A stretch of DNA of 64,000 nt from Chondrosia reniformis (lineage: Eukaryota; Porifera; Demospongiae; Chondrillida; Chondrillidae). The position numbers and the translations under genes were made by a program. The notes under the pieces were generated by a model, which saw only the letters and a list, made by a program, of their open reading frames with translations, was not told where the DNA came from and ran no database searches. This document shows, piece by piece, positions 22,783-35,800 of the stretch (its first letter is position 1; each line of letters opens with the position of its first letter). The stretch is from assembly GCA_947172415.1 (NCBI GenBank), contig OX359196.1, forward strand, positions 7,255,901 through 7,319,900. Direction: 5' to 3'.

Positions 22783-25700
22783 ATGAGACTATTGTTCTTT
22801 GTTCTTTTGTTTGCTATTTCCACGAATGTAGGAAGTGGACAGGTTTGTAATGGCATACCAGAAATAGAAATGTAAGTTTGAACAGATGCTCCTCCAAATA
22901 CAATGTACGTAGTAGGTAGATAATCTATGCTAATATAGTTCGGCCGCTATTGTAGTCATAAGCTAAAATAATAAAACAACCAACAAAGTCTTTATTTGTA
23001 GGTCTAGCGACTTAGCAGACTTGACTAAAGACCCGAGATAACTTCTATTGTTGAAGTGTGCTAGGAAAAGTAGCGGAAAATCGACCACTTTGATTTGATA
23101 ATGCGGGTATGCTTTTCAATTTAGCTAGCTTTATCCTAATCTACTAAATAAAGTAGTCGCGAACAAGTAGAGAGCATATATGATATCCCCCGACCAAAGA
23201 ATGGTATGCCAGCATGCCAGGACCTTGAGGCATAAGAAATGGGCGCCAATTTTTACAGAGAAACCTGTTTGAATTGCTACAGCATAGCCATAGACTTGTA
23301 GCACTACAGTAATACAGGCACATATACTCTATTAAATATCCCTGAATGAAGACATTTATCTTCAAAACAGTGTCTAGTCGAACCGTAGGTCTTCATCAGT
23401 TAGAATGCTGACAAGAATAATAGAGTGTAGATTTTTGGTAGAGATAGAGCAGGTCACTGTAGGCCCCTTTTTCTTTATTGATAATTTTCTATACATTAAT
23501 TGATCTTCTTGTACATGTTCAAGAGTACAAAATTATTGGAGTGAATTATTTGCAACTTGGCAAGGCTATCTACCATAACTGCAAAGCGATTATGTTAAGA
23601 CTTACATATCCATATTAATGAATATCAAATTATTTAAAGATTACCCTAGGTGCAGTTTATATGCTAATTCATTATTTCAAGACTAATAATTTATTACACC
23701 ACTTTCTTTGCAGTAATGGAAGCAACAACTTTGATGAAGTAGCTGTGTTCGGTAACAGTTATCACATTATGTGTTCTCTTGATGCAATCATCCAACTTAA
23801 CGGGGAAACAATCAGTGGACAATCACACACTATAAACAATTTTAGTGAAAGTGACCAAGGAACTTATAAGTGTGTCTGTCATCAAGGCATGGGAGATCCA
23901 GTAGAAAGCAAAGAATTGATTTTAGTTGGTAAGTTATAGTTAGACATACACGGAAGTGACTTCATAATGACTAGACTACATGTAACTGAATAATCATTTA
24001 CTAATAGCGGAACCAACAAGGATGGAACTACCTATGGAGTGGCTTGTAAAGGAAGGTACTACTGCCGAGTTTTCCTGTGGGTTTAACTTTGTTCAATCTC
24101 TACAATCTTATTACCAAGTCATCTGGTACAATGTGAATCCTCAGGATCAGCGACTGTATTCAAATTTCCTTCCTGAAGCCGGTAATAGTTGCAGCAAATG
24201 TAATATAACTGTCAGCAAAAGTTTGATAATTCCAAACATCTCCTCTGAGGATGCTCAGTGGGTGTACTGTTTAGTGCACTCTGTGAAAAGAAATGACATC
24301 ACCATTAACTTTGACGGCTTAGCCTACAGTGACAATATACCTGTTCATGTGCTAAGTGAGTGTACCTATTGGGGCTTCACCTGGGAAGTTTAGTAAAAAT
24401 TCTTTAACAAATAAGGTAACATGTAAAGGTGTTTGGGTATTTCCCAGGCAGTCCCTTGTTCCCCTATTTTAAGTCTGGATTGCTTACATCATGTAATAAA
24501 CACATGATTAACTTATTAAATGATTCAATAGGCATTATCCAAAGTGTATATAGCATTGGTGTATGTGCAATGGAATGGAATATCCATCAGCTAGCCACTG
24601 ACAATTTTACAACTCTTATTGTTTGAGTTTGCTGATCTGCATGAAACATTGATATTCCACCTATTGTAGTAACTAATATTTTCTTGGTCTTTTGGTTTCA
24701 GTATTGTACAATCTAGTACAATGTTTTGTATATGTTCATTACACACTCTCTTGTGGATACACTAGTGAGTATATGGTCTGATCTCTTTAGATCAGACAGA
24801 TGCTTCAATATCTATTCAAACCTTAAATGGTGTCAGTGTTGGCATGGTGCTTGGAAGTGGCCAGATGTACAATATAGTTTGCCTTCTTCCAGAGAATGAG
24901 AGATTTACAGCAGGAAATTACACTTATTTTGTAAACAACGACAACCCGATTCTTAGTACCTCCAACTCTACTAAATATGGACTTGAAGCTAATGCTAAGA
25001 TTCTAAAGATTTCTTGTGAAATTGAGAGAACAGCCTTTGCTTCTTTGGAAGACTCAAAGGTCACAAGTGTCAGCCAGCCGAAAACCTTTGTAGTATTAGG
25101 TAAGACTGATAATTGTATTCATAGTTTGTGGTTCATACAATGGCTATTATGAAATCCGAAACCAGCCATATACATATGTATATACTTAACTTTAACAGTT
25201 GTGGTTTTATTATCACTTTAAGTAGTTTGTCATTATAAAATTCTCCTAATTACCTGAATCTGAAGGACAATTGAATTTTTATAATCTAAACCATTTTGCA
25301 GACCGGCCAAGAGACATCTTAATGTTACCTGAGGATACGAAGAAGCCCTGCAATCGGACCTTTCGGGTGAATTTTAGCTCAAAAAATATAACCACACAAC
25401 TTTTCTATATAGTTAGCAATGATGAAGACTTGTCAGAATGTGAAGAAGTGATGGACAGCAAACAGTCTGTGACTGTCAATCCAAACATAGGCTCTATCAA
25501 CATATCTGTTGACTTTAACACAGTAGCAGGTGTTAACCCAAGAAATAATGAAAAATTATTCGTGTACTTTATGTTGTCTTCTCATAATACCTCAGGGAGC
25601 TGCAGTAATGCATTTGAAGTGTCAGGCATAGCAGGTATGTACAATGAATATTCATAGAGGGTTATAAGAATCTTGTTTATAATAAAAGTATCGATTATCT

Positions 25701-26159
25701 ACTGAGACTATTCATGTTTGGTAAACTATGTTATATTGATACCATTGAAAAAGATGATATATTAATGATATATCGGTGTGCTTGGCACCACTGGCCAGTT
25801 AACCTCATTTGACTTATTTATTAATTATATATATTTATTGTTTATTTTTTCTAGCTAACCAAAACTGCATCAAGAAACTTTCTGATCCAAGTTCTGCAAT
25901 TATTGGTGGTGTTGTTGGAAGTTTAGTTACGCTAGCTGTTGTTGTTATTGTGGTAATAGTTGTTGGATTGCTTATATGGAAGTATAGGGGCAATTATTGT
26001 AGACGTGGAAATGATGATATTACATTGGTGAGTTGTATATAGTGAATCACTCAGTGATTAGGTTGACTGTTAAAGTTTTTTAATGACTGTCTCAAGCATT
26101 GTATTTATCTTTTGAAACGTTCTTTACTGCCTTTGTAGGAAAATGGCAAGGAAAAATGA
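22783..26159 (+). CDS. Ig-type receptor paralog with only a short cytoplasmic tail, seven exons
   Basis: Exons 22783-22871, 23714-23928, 24008-24355, 24791-25099, 25302-25634, 25855-26027 and 26139-26159 join in frame (about 495 residues). The layout repeats the upstream receptor: signal peptide (MRLLFFVLLFAISTN), Ig domain ending SDQGTYKCVC, second Ig-like domain with EDAQWVYCLV, two further ectodomain exons, and a membrane helix (IIGGVVGSLVTLAVVVIVVI). After YRGNYCRRGNDD the frame splices to a 7-codon exon and stops. It therefore lacks the whole intracellular domain of its neighbour. Exons 2-3 are nearly identical to the upstream gene, but exons 4-5 are strongly diverged. It could be a decoy, a co-receptor that signals through partners, or a truncated gene. 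Alternative splicing to unseen exons before 26.7 kb cannot be excluded, but none was found. Confidence 0.78.
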
Positions 26160-26737
26160 AAACAATAATATCTGATTCAGAAGTACACATGTCATTCCTT
26201 TAGATCTTTCATAGTAAGTTCTGTTTTGATCTGTTTTGTTCAGAGAGGAGACTGAACTGACATTTATACTTTGTAGTGTGTGTTGATATAGTGAGTACTA
26301 CTTGTACATATATGCAATTTTATGTAGAACAAATCTATATAAATAGATTCATAAGAGCTCTTTCCGAATGCAGGGAGATATTTATTTTCTGGCTCTGTTG
26401 CTGAATTTCATGAATGTTAAAATTCTCTGTAAACTATTTCTTCATGTCTACCTTCCAGTATAAATTCATATTTTAATGTACATTTAATTATGTTTCATTT
26501 TTGTAGATTTTTGTTGTGTTGTAATCATAACTTTTTAACATGGAAATTGAAACTTTGAAATGCTAGACCATATGTTTGAATGTATAAATGCATGTATAAT
26601 TATATGCAGCAAAAAATATGAACGCATTCATTCTGGAAAATCTAAATGTATGCATATACGTATACTAGAGCGCAAAGGTTGGCACGTGACTAAGCTATGT
26701 CTATGAATATCATTATATCCGATAGTCTGCCTCAGAG
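26160..26737 (+). other. Intergenic gap before GAB-like gene 1
   Basis: AT-rich, with no frame of interest and no further copy of the receptor cytoplasmic domain. That absence supports the short tail of the gene upstream. It presumably contains the 3' UTR of that receptor and the promoter of the adaptor. No specific motif is claimed. Confidence 0.4.
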
Positions 26738-29700
26738 ATGTATTCGAGTGGAAGGAGGAATGATGGAATTCTTAGGGAGGGATATCTGGATAAAGTGAAA
26801 TGGTCTAAAGTGAACAAAATAGTCAGCAGTGGAAAAATGAAAGTAAGAATAATGATACGCTTTTCTATTTTTGGAGATTCGTTACGAGGTAGCTGATGGA
26901 TTATGACCATTATCTTGGCAACGGCTGAACAGAGTAAAATTTCGTCCTGATAGCAATACTCTGTACTGTTCAGAGATAATATGGGGGCGATAGAATTAAA
27001 CTGTAGCTACCTAAATCTTGAGAATACAGCACTTGACCTCATTACCAGCACACAACGGTGCGGAAGTAATCGTATCGCTTCAGTTCCTCACAATGCACCA
27101 CCTCTTCAGTATAATTTAATGCTGGACGACCACTAATATTAAAGAAGCTTCTCGATCTTAATTTTGAAAGTACTTTAGTATTACACTACGTCCTTCGGAT
27201 ACCGCCTGTCGCGGCTCTTAACGGTCGGCAGGCCCGTATGTGGAATTCCTATTAATGGAAGCTTGTTCTATGTAATATACCAATTAGCTAGAGCTGGAGT
27301 TTTAGTAGGGAAATATGGAATGACTGTATAAACCTTTAATGCTATTGGTCAGTAAAAGTAGAGATTTTTATTAGTTACTGTGTCACCTTTCTAACCTTTT
27401 TCCGTTGCAGGATTATTCTTTATTGTGGAAGCGTTATTTTTGGGTCCTGCGTGACTCTCTATTATTGGAGGCCTATAAGAGTGACTCGAAAGTCAGCAAG
27501 GAGGTGGTGAAGACTATAAACCTTCACCACTGTGATAATGTGAGTGTCTGTGACATGGATGTGTCTCTGAGACATCGTTATGCCTTTGAGCTGGAAGTTC
27601 ATGATGGAGGGACAGTTAAACACATAGTGTTCAATGCTGATAGTGAAAGACTTCGAGATAAATGGGTCTCAGATATTGTAGAGTCTTGTGGACTTATTTT
27701 AGGTAAGTCCTGACATGTGTACTCCTGATAAGCGATTTCTATTTCCACATTCCTTCACCTCCCACAGACCTTATAAATGTTAAATTACTCCTAATGTATT
27801 CTATTAAGCTATTCCTATGTAACAAATTGAGAAAGTGTTACACGGCTGATTTCTCCCTATCAATGCACCAATTTTCATATGCTTTAAGCAACCTCATGGT
27901 TTTTGAGTTTAGTTTACCTTTCAGTCTAAAGCTGAAAATGAAGGAACTATTCTAGTATATTATAGAGATTTCATTTAACTTAATATCCAAACTTGGGAAG
28001 ATTAGGAATTGCTTATTGACCATGTAAAAGTTAACAAGGTAATTCCAGCAATGGAGTGAGACCTAATTCCAGTTTCCTCCTATGCCACCAACTAATAATA
28101 TAATCAGTAAGACTTATGTTGATTGAACAAACTATTTAATTTCATTACCTCTCTCTGCATCCACAATCCTAACTGGTTTTGACTGCTGTTTCTTTTGTTT
28201 TATTATACTCACTAATGGAATAGTTAGATATGTCTTTAATCATCTAATTACCTGTTGATCTATTATCCTAGTACAAATAATATGGTATGTTATTATTTTT
28301 CAAATTCAATTTGCTTTTTGTAAATTTAGACAATATAAGTATTTGATAACAACAATAAAGCAAATGTATAACAAGCTCTTTAAGTGGAAAAGAGATATTT
28401 AGTTGAAAAGCTTGTAGAAGCATCATCACTTGCACATATAGCACACCTGGCCAAAACCACTTTTATTTGCATAGCTATAGTTACACTTATCTTACACTTG
28501 TCATAAGCTCTTAGACTATCAAATATCAGATATTTAAACCATATTACATCATGAGATATATGAAATAGTTTGACTTCTGATTAAATAAAGTATAAGTCCA
28601 AATATCTTTTTTCTCTTAATAGATAGAGCTGAGTTACATTATTATGATATCTAAGTCTTATTAGTATGATTACAATCAGTATTTTGTAGTGTATAAAGCT
28701 GATTCCTGAGTACCTTGAAAATAGTTACTGTTTCAAGATGCCATAAAGGAAACAAAACAGAGGAACTTGTATGAGTGATCCACTTCTCTAAGACCATCAG
28801 TTGTGTAAACAATTAAGTCCCAAAAATTCACACTCTGTAATTTTATATACTTTTAAACCGTTCCCTTCTTAATGCAGCAGATAAATAACATCACCTAGAT
28901 AACAGGCAGCTCAGAAATATAGTTCTAATTATTTTCTAAAGCACACACTATTTGCACAGTGTCCAGTCGGTTATATACATACTGCATGTGTATTTCATGG
29001 TAATCACCATATATATTACAGATGATGGTGAAACTTATGAAACTTTGGATAATCCTATGACTCCTAATGATCGTCGGCAGATAGCCAATACTATTCAGCC
29101 CAGTGAAGATACTCCTCCTCTGCTCCCCTCTCATCCTCCACCTAAACGACCTAGTGGACAACAGAGTTTTAATACACCTCCTACAAGGCCAGTAGTAGGC
29201 CTAGCTGTCCAGACACAGCACCAATTTGGGGGTAGCCTTGAAGATGTGAGAATGTCACCAGGAGGATATGGGTTCTTGCATACTATTGCTCGCAGTCAAA
29301 CCACTGGAAATATGGCACATCAATTGCTCTTTGATAATGATGATGATGAAGAGCCTGAAAATGAAGATAGTGATATCTTTGGCTTAGTAGATTTCCCTGG
29401 ACAAGGAGGGGCAACAAGTGTGATACAGAAGGCAGAGTACAGAGCACTGTATCGCAAGGCACCACAGATACCGCCAAAACTGCCAACTCGTCATCCTGCA
29501 GACAGACCACCAATGCCACTGCCTACAGGCGTACCAATAGCTACTAAGTCACCTTCATCTGCTAAGAAAACAGTGCCTAAACATCCACATACCGAATCTA
29601 AATCTTCTACAAAACCACCTACTCTGACAGGAAATACCCAGAGAGATGCAATCACATCTTCCACAGCACTTCGACCAGCCAAGCATCACCCACCTTCTAA

Positions 29701-31854
29701 TCCACCACCACCAACCCTTCCAAAGAAAGACCATCTAACTGGCTTCTCTTCTGAGCTTTCTAATGCCCTAAGGAAGAAGAATGAAGGAAATCCTGAAGGG
29801 AACCTTGACACAAGGACCTCCCAGCCTGTCCCTAAAAATCGTCCTAAAAAGTCTCCAATCATCCCACCACAACCTCCAGCCAAGCCAAAGGTGATAGCTA
29901 CTTAATTACTATCTACTGACTTAATTAGGCTGCCACCACAAGATTGTTAGGATTGTTCATTGTGTTTGACTCCTATATGTAGATACTGATAGTTGCATGC
30001 TGTAGCCCACATTATTAACGAGTGTTTGGTTAGTGGCTGTGTGGAGTGGCTATGTAATTATACTTGCCAATGTCAGCCTACAATCCCATTAAGCAACATT
30101 TTGTATTTTTGTTAATCTGTGTATTTTGATAACAGATTGTTACAGTAAGATTATGCATTTCTCTTTAGAAACAACCTGCTCACCTTCCACCAAGTAGCCA
30201 CCAATCCCCTGACACCCACCGACTGGGCCCTCCACGAGACACTCACCAACAGCCAAACACCCACCGACCTCCCCAAGTGTTACCGAGGGATAAAGTCCCA
30301 TCTAAGCCATCAGAGGAAGAAGAGGTTGGTTCATTATAACATTCCATTATGTGCATGCTTGTAAGCATAGACAGTGTTTGAACAAATATGTACTATAGTA
30401 GTCTTGTTCATCACTTCTGCAGAGTGACGAGGAACCTAACAAATATTACAATGACAGCCCTTGGAACTTGGTAAGTCATGTTGCAAGTGATAGCTGTTTG
30501 ATGACCAGTCCTGCAATAACATAATGTAAATCAGTTCTATATGAATTACTTTATGGAAACATACTTTGAAATGAGGATTTGAAAAATATGTACACCTTGC
30601 TAATTAATTATAGTTTGGCCACACTCGTGTATAATAAAGATTGCTTCTAACTGTGTTAGACTTATCTTTTGGATGGTATATCCTTCCACTCTATGAGTGT
30701 TTAAAAGTTTGTGTTGTTTGATTGAGCATTTCAACACTGAAGGATTTAATCAGTCAGATGTACACTGGTGAATTATGTTGTACCTGTGTTGTTATCCAAA
30801 CTTTCTAGCACTATAAAAATTAATAAATAAATTATTTTTGATAGTGATTGTCACATTTTTCAGTTATTAAGTTGAACATGCATTTTTAAAAAAAAGGTAT
30901 TTCTTGTGTTTTGGGTATTCAGACAACAATGTTATTGTTTTCTTCAATATGTTTAAGGAACCATTTTCAATTTTAAAATGGTTTTATTCACTATGTATAC
31001 GAGTATGTATGCAGAGCACATTCAAAAATAACAACAATGAGTTTGTATAGTAAATTATGTTCTAGAACAGAAGGTTGTTGCATAGCAGTGCAGTACTTTA
31101 TATTCATTTTTCTCCAGGGTTATTTTCAAATTAAACTGCAGGAATGATTGCGCTGTGTATTTTGTGTACTTATTAGGTGGCCGAGGATCATACTAGATCT
31201 CCGATTGGACACACCCCTTCCAGTGGTAATGCTACCAAAAGGATGTCTTACGACGAAGTATTCTCTCCAACCCCACCCTCACCAGCCCCTCCCTTTCCAA
31301 ACTCTCCCTTATCCACTTACAGTACATCGAGCGAAAGTAGTTCAGTTGTATCTAGTGAGGCGGTGACTGTCATCAGCAGCAAGCAATCCCCAAAGAGACA
31401 TGACACATTGGATGGGAAATCCTTAAGCAGAGTGAAAAACTGTGATAGGCAAGGTCAACCTGAAAATACCAATAGCAGATCAAGGTCAACAGAGCATGGT
31501 GAAAGTCATATGGTTTCCAAGCTTGCATCCACAAGAGAACCCATATATGTGAACTGGCCACTTCCTGATGATATCAGAGCAGAACTATCTGCAAAGCCTT
31601 TGGATGGGAGGCCTGATGATCCTACCTCTGCTACACCACCCATCCCCTCAAGGGAAAGGCGAAACCTACGAAACCAACCTTCATCCCCCTCCAACCAAAA
31701 AGACCAGACAAAGCACACTCTTCAGAACTATTCCAAGCCTTCTGTCCCCAATCAGAAAGGTGACTTGGACAGTGTAGCAAGAGGTACAACTGCACTAAAT
31801 ATTCATCACTGTATATACATTGTAGGTCGTAGCATAAGCTACCACCCTACTTAA
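26738..31854 (+). CDS. GAB/DOS-like PH-domain adaptor 1, six exons
   Basis: Exons 26738-26842, 27411-27702, 29022-29890, 30169-30324, 30423-30470 and 31177-31854 join in frame (about 715 residues). Exon 1 supplies the first PH strand (REGYLDKVKW) and exon 2 the rest (LLWKRYFWVLRDSLLLEAYK through to LRDKWVSDIVESCG). A PH domain split at this point, followed by a long disordered tail rich in Pro, Ser and Tyr, is the layout of GAB/DOS docking proteins, which bind phosphoinositides and gather SH2/SH3 proteins beneath receptors. The tail has many PxxP stretches and IYVNW at about 31540, a Grb2-type pYxN site; YETLDNP opens exon 3. Near the end an optional 42-bp intron (31783-31824) may be removed without changing the terminal SISYHPT. 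The family is fairly sure; orthology to vertebrate GAB is not shown. Confidence 0.75.
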
Positions 31855-31987
31855 CTGTTACCTGACAAATAGTCAAAGTGATAGAAAGGAAAACATGAAA
31901 TACTGGGATGGATCATTAGTGGACTGGGATGATCCATCCCAGTTATAAGATCAACTTTTGATCTTAAGGTCCCCTATTTTTCTAATA

Positions 31988-32058
31988 TTGAGAATTGAAC
32001 CCAGGACAGCTGGTTTTGACCACCAGTGCTCTGCCATTACAATTGCCATAGCAATGCT
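31988..32058 (-). repeat. tRNA-like SINE head
   Basis: On the minus strand a segment reads TGGCAATTG...GGCAGAGCACTGGT followed by AACCAGCTGTCCTGGGTTCAATTC. This matches the A-box region, anticodon-arm ending and B box (GGTTCAATTC) of a tRNA at normal spacing. The acceptor stem does not pair, so it is a SINE promoter or tRNA pseudogene and not a working tRNA. Confidence 0.5.
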
Positions 32059-32265
32059 CCATTCTCATGATTCCCTATTTTATCAACAACTTGCAAGTAA
32101 TTAGTTTCTCTATTCATATATTTTTGATCACACGAATGCATTACCTATCACCCCCACTTCTATTCTTTAACACCCTTGCAGAAGGGTCTGTAAACAAACC
32201 ACAAATCTTATTTAAAGCACAAATCCCTTAGCTAATTATTTTTACCATGGATCTTTATTGAGTAT

Positions 32266-32352
32266 GCACCCCACCCTTCACCACCCCACCCTTCACCACC
32301 CCACCCTTCACCACCCCACCCTTCACCACCCCACCCTTCACCACCCCACCCT
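32266..32352 (+). repeat. 15-bp minisatellite
   Basis: About five and a half copies of CCACCCCACCCTTCA, nearly perfect. Non-coding. Confidence 0.9.
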
Positions 32353-32853
32353 ATATACATTCCAAGTACTATATTATAGCTAAATATATTATATACAGTT
32401 GGTACAAGTCATACCATTTTGTACTTGACTCTTCATTATATAGTTTCAGCTGATCCTAAACAACAAGGCAAAAACAATTTTAAAAATCTTGTTGCTAAGT
32501 TTGATAATTAATTTGCTAAGTTTTGTGAATATTTGTCTAATATGATTCGTCAAACGCATATTTTTATTTTATAAATATATTTCTGGTACTTTTTCATATA
32601 TACACTGTTTTGGTGATTTCATTTTTTCTATTGAATATTTATTCTGAAAGTTATACTCCTCTGACAACCGGATGGAAGTACATACACGTGACGACATCTC
32701 TGGCAGACTCGAATTTCCTCTGTTCCATGGCACATAACCCTGTAAGTGTTCCTAAAGGACGTATATATTAAGGACTGTCCACTTTGGCAAGGTGTGAAAT
32801 AGCACTGTGTCGATCCTCATCATATAGACATCGGGTACTGCTCGCAATAGAAT

Positions 32854-35800
32854 ATGGCCGAGGCGTTAGGAGAGCGATTTCATAAGCTGCGTCTATATGA
32901 AGAAAGTTTTGATCTTGAATCTGATGGTATGTACATATATATTTATATAGAGGATTCAATCTTGAAAAAATATATCTCTATCTGATCATGAGAGGTTTTA
33001 CAACCTTTTACAGTACGTGGTTACTATGCCAACGTATTAGAGACCTATACGTATGTGGTGTCCGAGAGTCAGGCACTATGAGATCTGACAATGCTATATA
33101 GATATAAACCTCAGCAACACAAATGTCAACAAGATTGAACGACTTCAGTTCGACTAGCCAAAGGCCTTCTTCAGCGTGATGTACAGTTTTAGCTAGCTCA
33201 TTAATTAATTAAATATTGTCCGTCTCTCTGTATGTATGCTGTCGTGCAGACGAAGATACTGCGGAACGAGCTCCTTTCACAGGAATAAATTTAGAAAGTG
33301 CCAGAAGTGTAGGAAGTCTCCCCATACCTGATTCAGCTTATGAAAAAGTGAAATCTTCAATTGTGTTACTAGAAAGGTTAGGAAATAATGATATTGAAAG
33401 CTTGGCAGTTTCAGGTGCTGTTAGTGTATATGCAACATAATATGCACCTCTCTATCTCTCTCTGTCTATAATTTATCTATCTCTGTATATAGCTATCTGC
33501 ATAATTCATTTACCCTGAACGTAAAATTTCATTTGACAAACATTCCTTTCATAAAATTTTATTTCAAACTTTTGTCACCAAAATTGTGCATATAAGACCC
33601 CTAGTTTTAGCATAGAGAGCCAAGGATTCACAAAAAATCAAGATCAAGTAAAAAGATAAAGATTCCTAGTGTCACTGATAAAGGGTGGAATTCCCAGAAA
33701 CAGTTGTCTGGCCAAGTGTAGCAGAAGAAAGAAAAAAGAATTCTGTATCTTCATCTAAAACTCTCTCATGCAGGTTTAGTTCCCTATAGGCTTTCTTACA
33801 GAGTATAGACATAGCATGAAGGAAAATGATATATTAGATTTTTCGTGCATGCATACATACATACATACATACATACATGCATACATATATATTATGTATT
33901 ATATGTGTGTTGTAATGCAGCATTGCCAAAGGAAAGACACTTCGTAGCACTGGTTTCTTCTATGCCAGAAATAAAAAACTCTACCTAATGAGTGTATACT
34001 ACGTGCTACCTAGTGAGGTAGCCATTAGCAGTGCGACATTCTACTTTGATTACAAGGGAGAGGATGACAGGGGGACTCCAGTAAAGGTAACTGAAGTAAT
34101 GAAGGCATGTGGAGAAGAATACTGTATTCACACCAATGAGGTATATTTGCATACATGTATGTATACGAATAGATCAGATATATATTGCATTGGTTCGGCT
34201 AAAATGATTTGAATATATATAAATTACGCAGTGGCTAGAGTGCCAGTCTACCGGTAACGGAGCGTATTGCGTTAAAGTGCCGGTACTAGTAAGACTGATT
34301 ACGTTCGATACCGGCATCGTTACCTTTTTGGTTAAAGCGCCGGTACCGTATTTTAAGAATTGACACGTTCGTTACGGGTACTGGCATTTGGATTAGTGTA
34401 CCGGTAAGGTTTGTTATTGTAAAATAAAGTAAGACTAAAAAATAGTCTACATCGGGGATGATCCTGTAAAAAGTTTTTTTTGAATTCTCTTCAATATTAA
34501 TTTTACATATCACAACGAGAAAAAAGAAGAAAAAACGACCCAAGCGTGTTTGGAACTCAATGGGTTCCCAGACCCTTCAACAAATATCGCGATATGCTAA
34601 CGATAAGGAAAAAAGAGAAAAACGTCCATTCTCAGTGGGTTACAACAAATATCGCGATATACTGACGATAAGAAAAAAGAAAAACCAGTCACGTTAGCCA
34701 GCAGAGACTGCTGTTACCGTCGAGCACCACGAGGAGGTGTGACTTGGATTTTGCTCGACGCAGGGAGTTCACGTTACCATCCACAATGCGAGCCGTCCTT
34801 CCATCGCTGGTCGTCTGGGGCCAGGATCGTTGGTAACGCCTAACTGGTGCAGTTTCGGCTTTGGTAGTCACAGAGTGACAGAACCAGCCTTATCCCTCCC
34901 CGGGTTCCGTTGTATCGATAAATCGATAATTGGTGAGCACATCCCCATGGCACCAACCGATACAGGGCAGCTACGGAACCTAGACACTACCAAGCCAACG
35001 AGTAAGGACTTACTCCCTTACCCGAGGCTCCATGCTGGCAGGCCTGAATGGTCATGTTAAAATGGACTATTTATATGCAACTACGTTGTAAAATGATAAA
35101 GAAAAAAAGGAAAAAAAGTGATTACCGTTGTAATTGATCCAATTCCAGAAGCTTCCTTTTATTCTATATGCTTCTCGCTCGCATCACTCTGCCACCAGCG
35201 CGGTGGTGATGGAAGTGGAAATATACTAGTTATAAATATGCACTATATTCAGTTCCTAAGTATGGCTGGTGCTTAACATTTATACAATAATAGAGTTATA
35301 GTTAATTATATTAATTTAAGCACCAGCTATACTTCCTGTACTAATGCTAACGGTGCTTAACCACTTTTGCTATTGAAAAGTGGTTAAGCACCGTCAAATA
35401 TAGTACACATTTAGTACACAGACTGCAACTATATAATAGTATAAATTTAAGCACCAGCTATACTTACCGGTACTCTAGCCACTGCATATAATTATTACTC
35501 ATTGTATATTGTGTACAGAACTTTAACTACACTTTGCTTGAAATGGATGAGAAGAAACTTAGGGAAAAGATCAAATATGCAGTGTTATCTCCATTTCAAG
35601 CCTTTGCCTATGGAAAAGAGCTGATCATGGTATGGCATCCAGCAATGTTGGGATATACCCTTTCTCACCAGAGTGTTGAATGCCCTGATTCGGAAGGTAT
35701 ATTACTGAATCTTCAATATATATGTGAATACTTATATAGCTATACAATCCTCACTGGTAAATGCATTTCATATACATATATAGGTCATTATCTAAGACTA

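Larger units (their letters stand above)
31855..32853 (+). other. Intergenic gap: hairpin, tRNA-like SINE head, 15-bp minisatellite
   Basis: No gene. It holds a perfect 15-bp inverted repeat (31902-31916 and 31929-31943), a minus-strand tRNA-like segment near 31988-32058, and a CACC-rich tandem repeat at 32266-32352. These are described separately. The last 150 bases are the likely promoter of the next gene. Confidence 0.6.

Noticed and set aside
28925..29161. Minus-strand frames over the adaptor 1 tail (28.9-29.9 kb)
   Set aside because: Shadows of the Pro-rich coding exon, with no domain and no splice support.
34689..35060. 60- and 76-codon frames identical to those at 63571-63942
   Set aside because: They lie in repeat B and overlap on opposite strands; conservation reflects the repeat, and no protein family is recognised.
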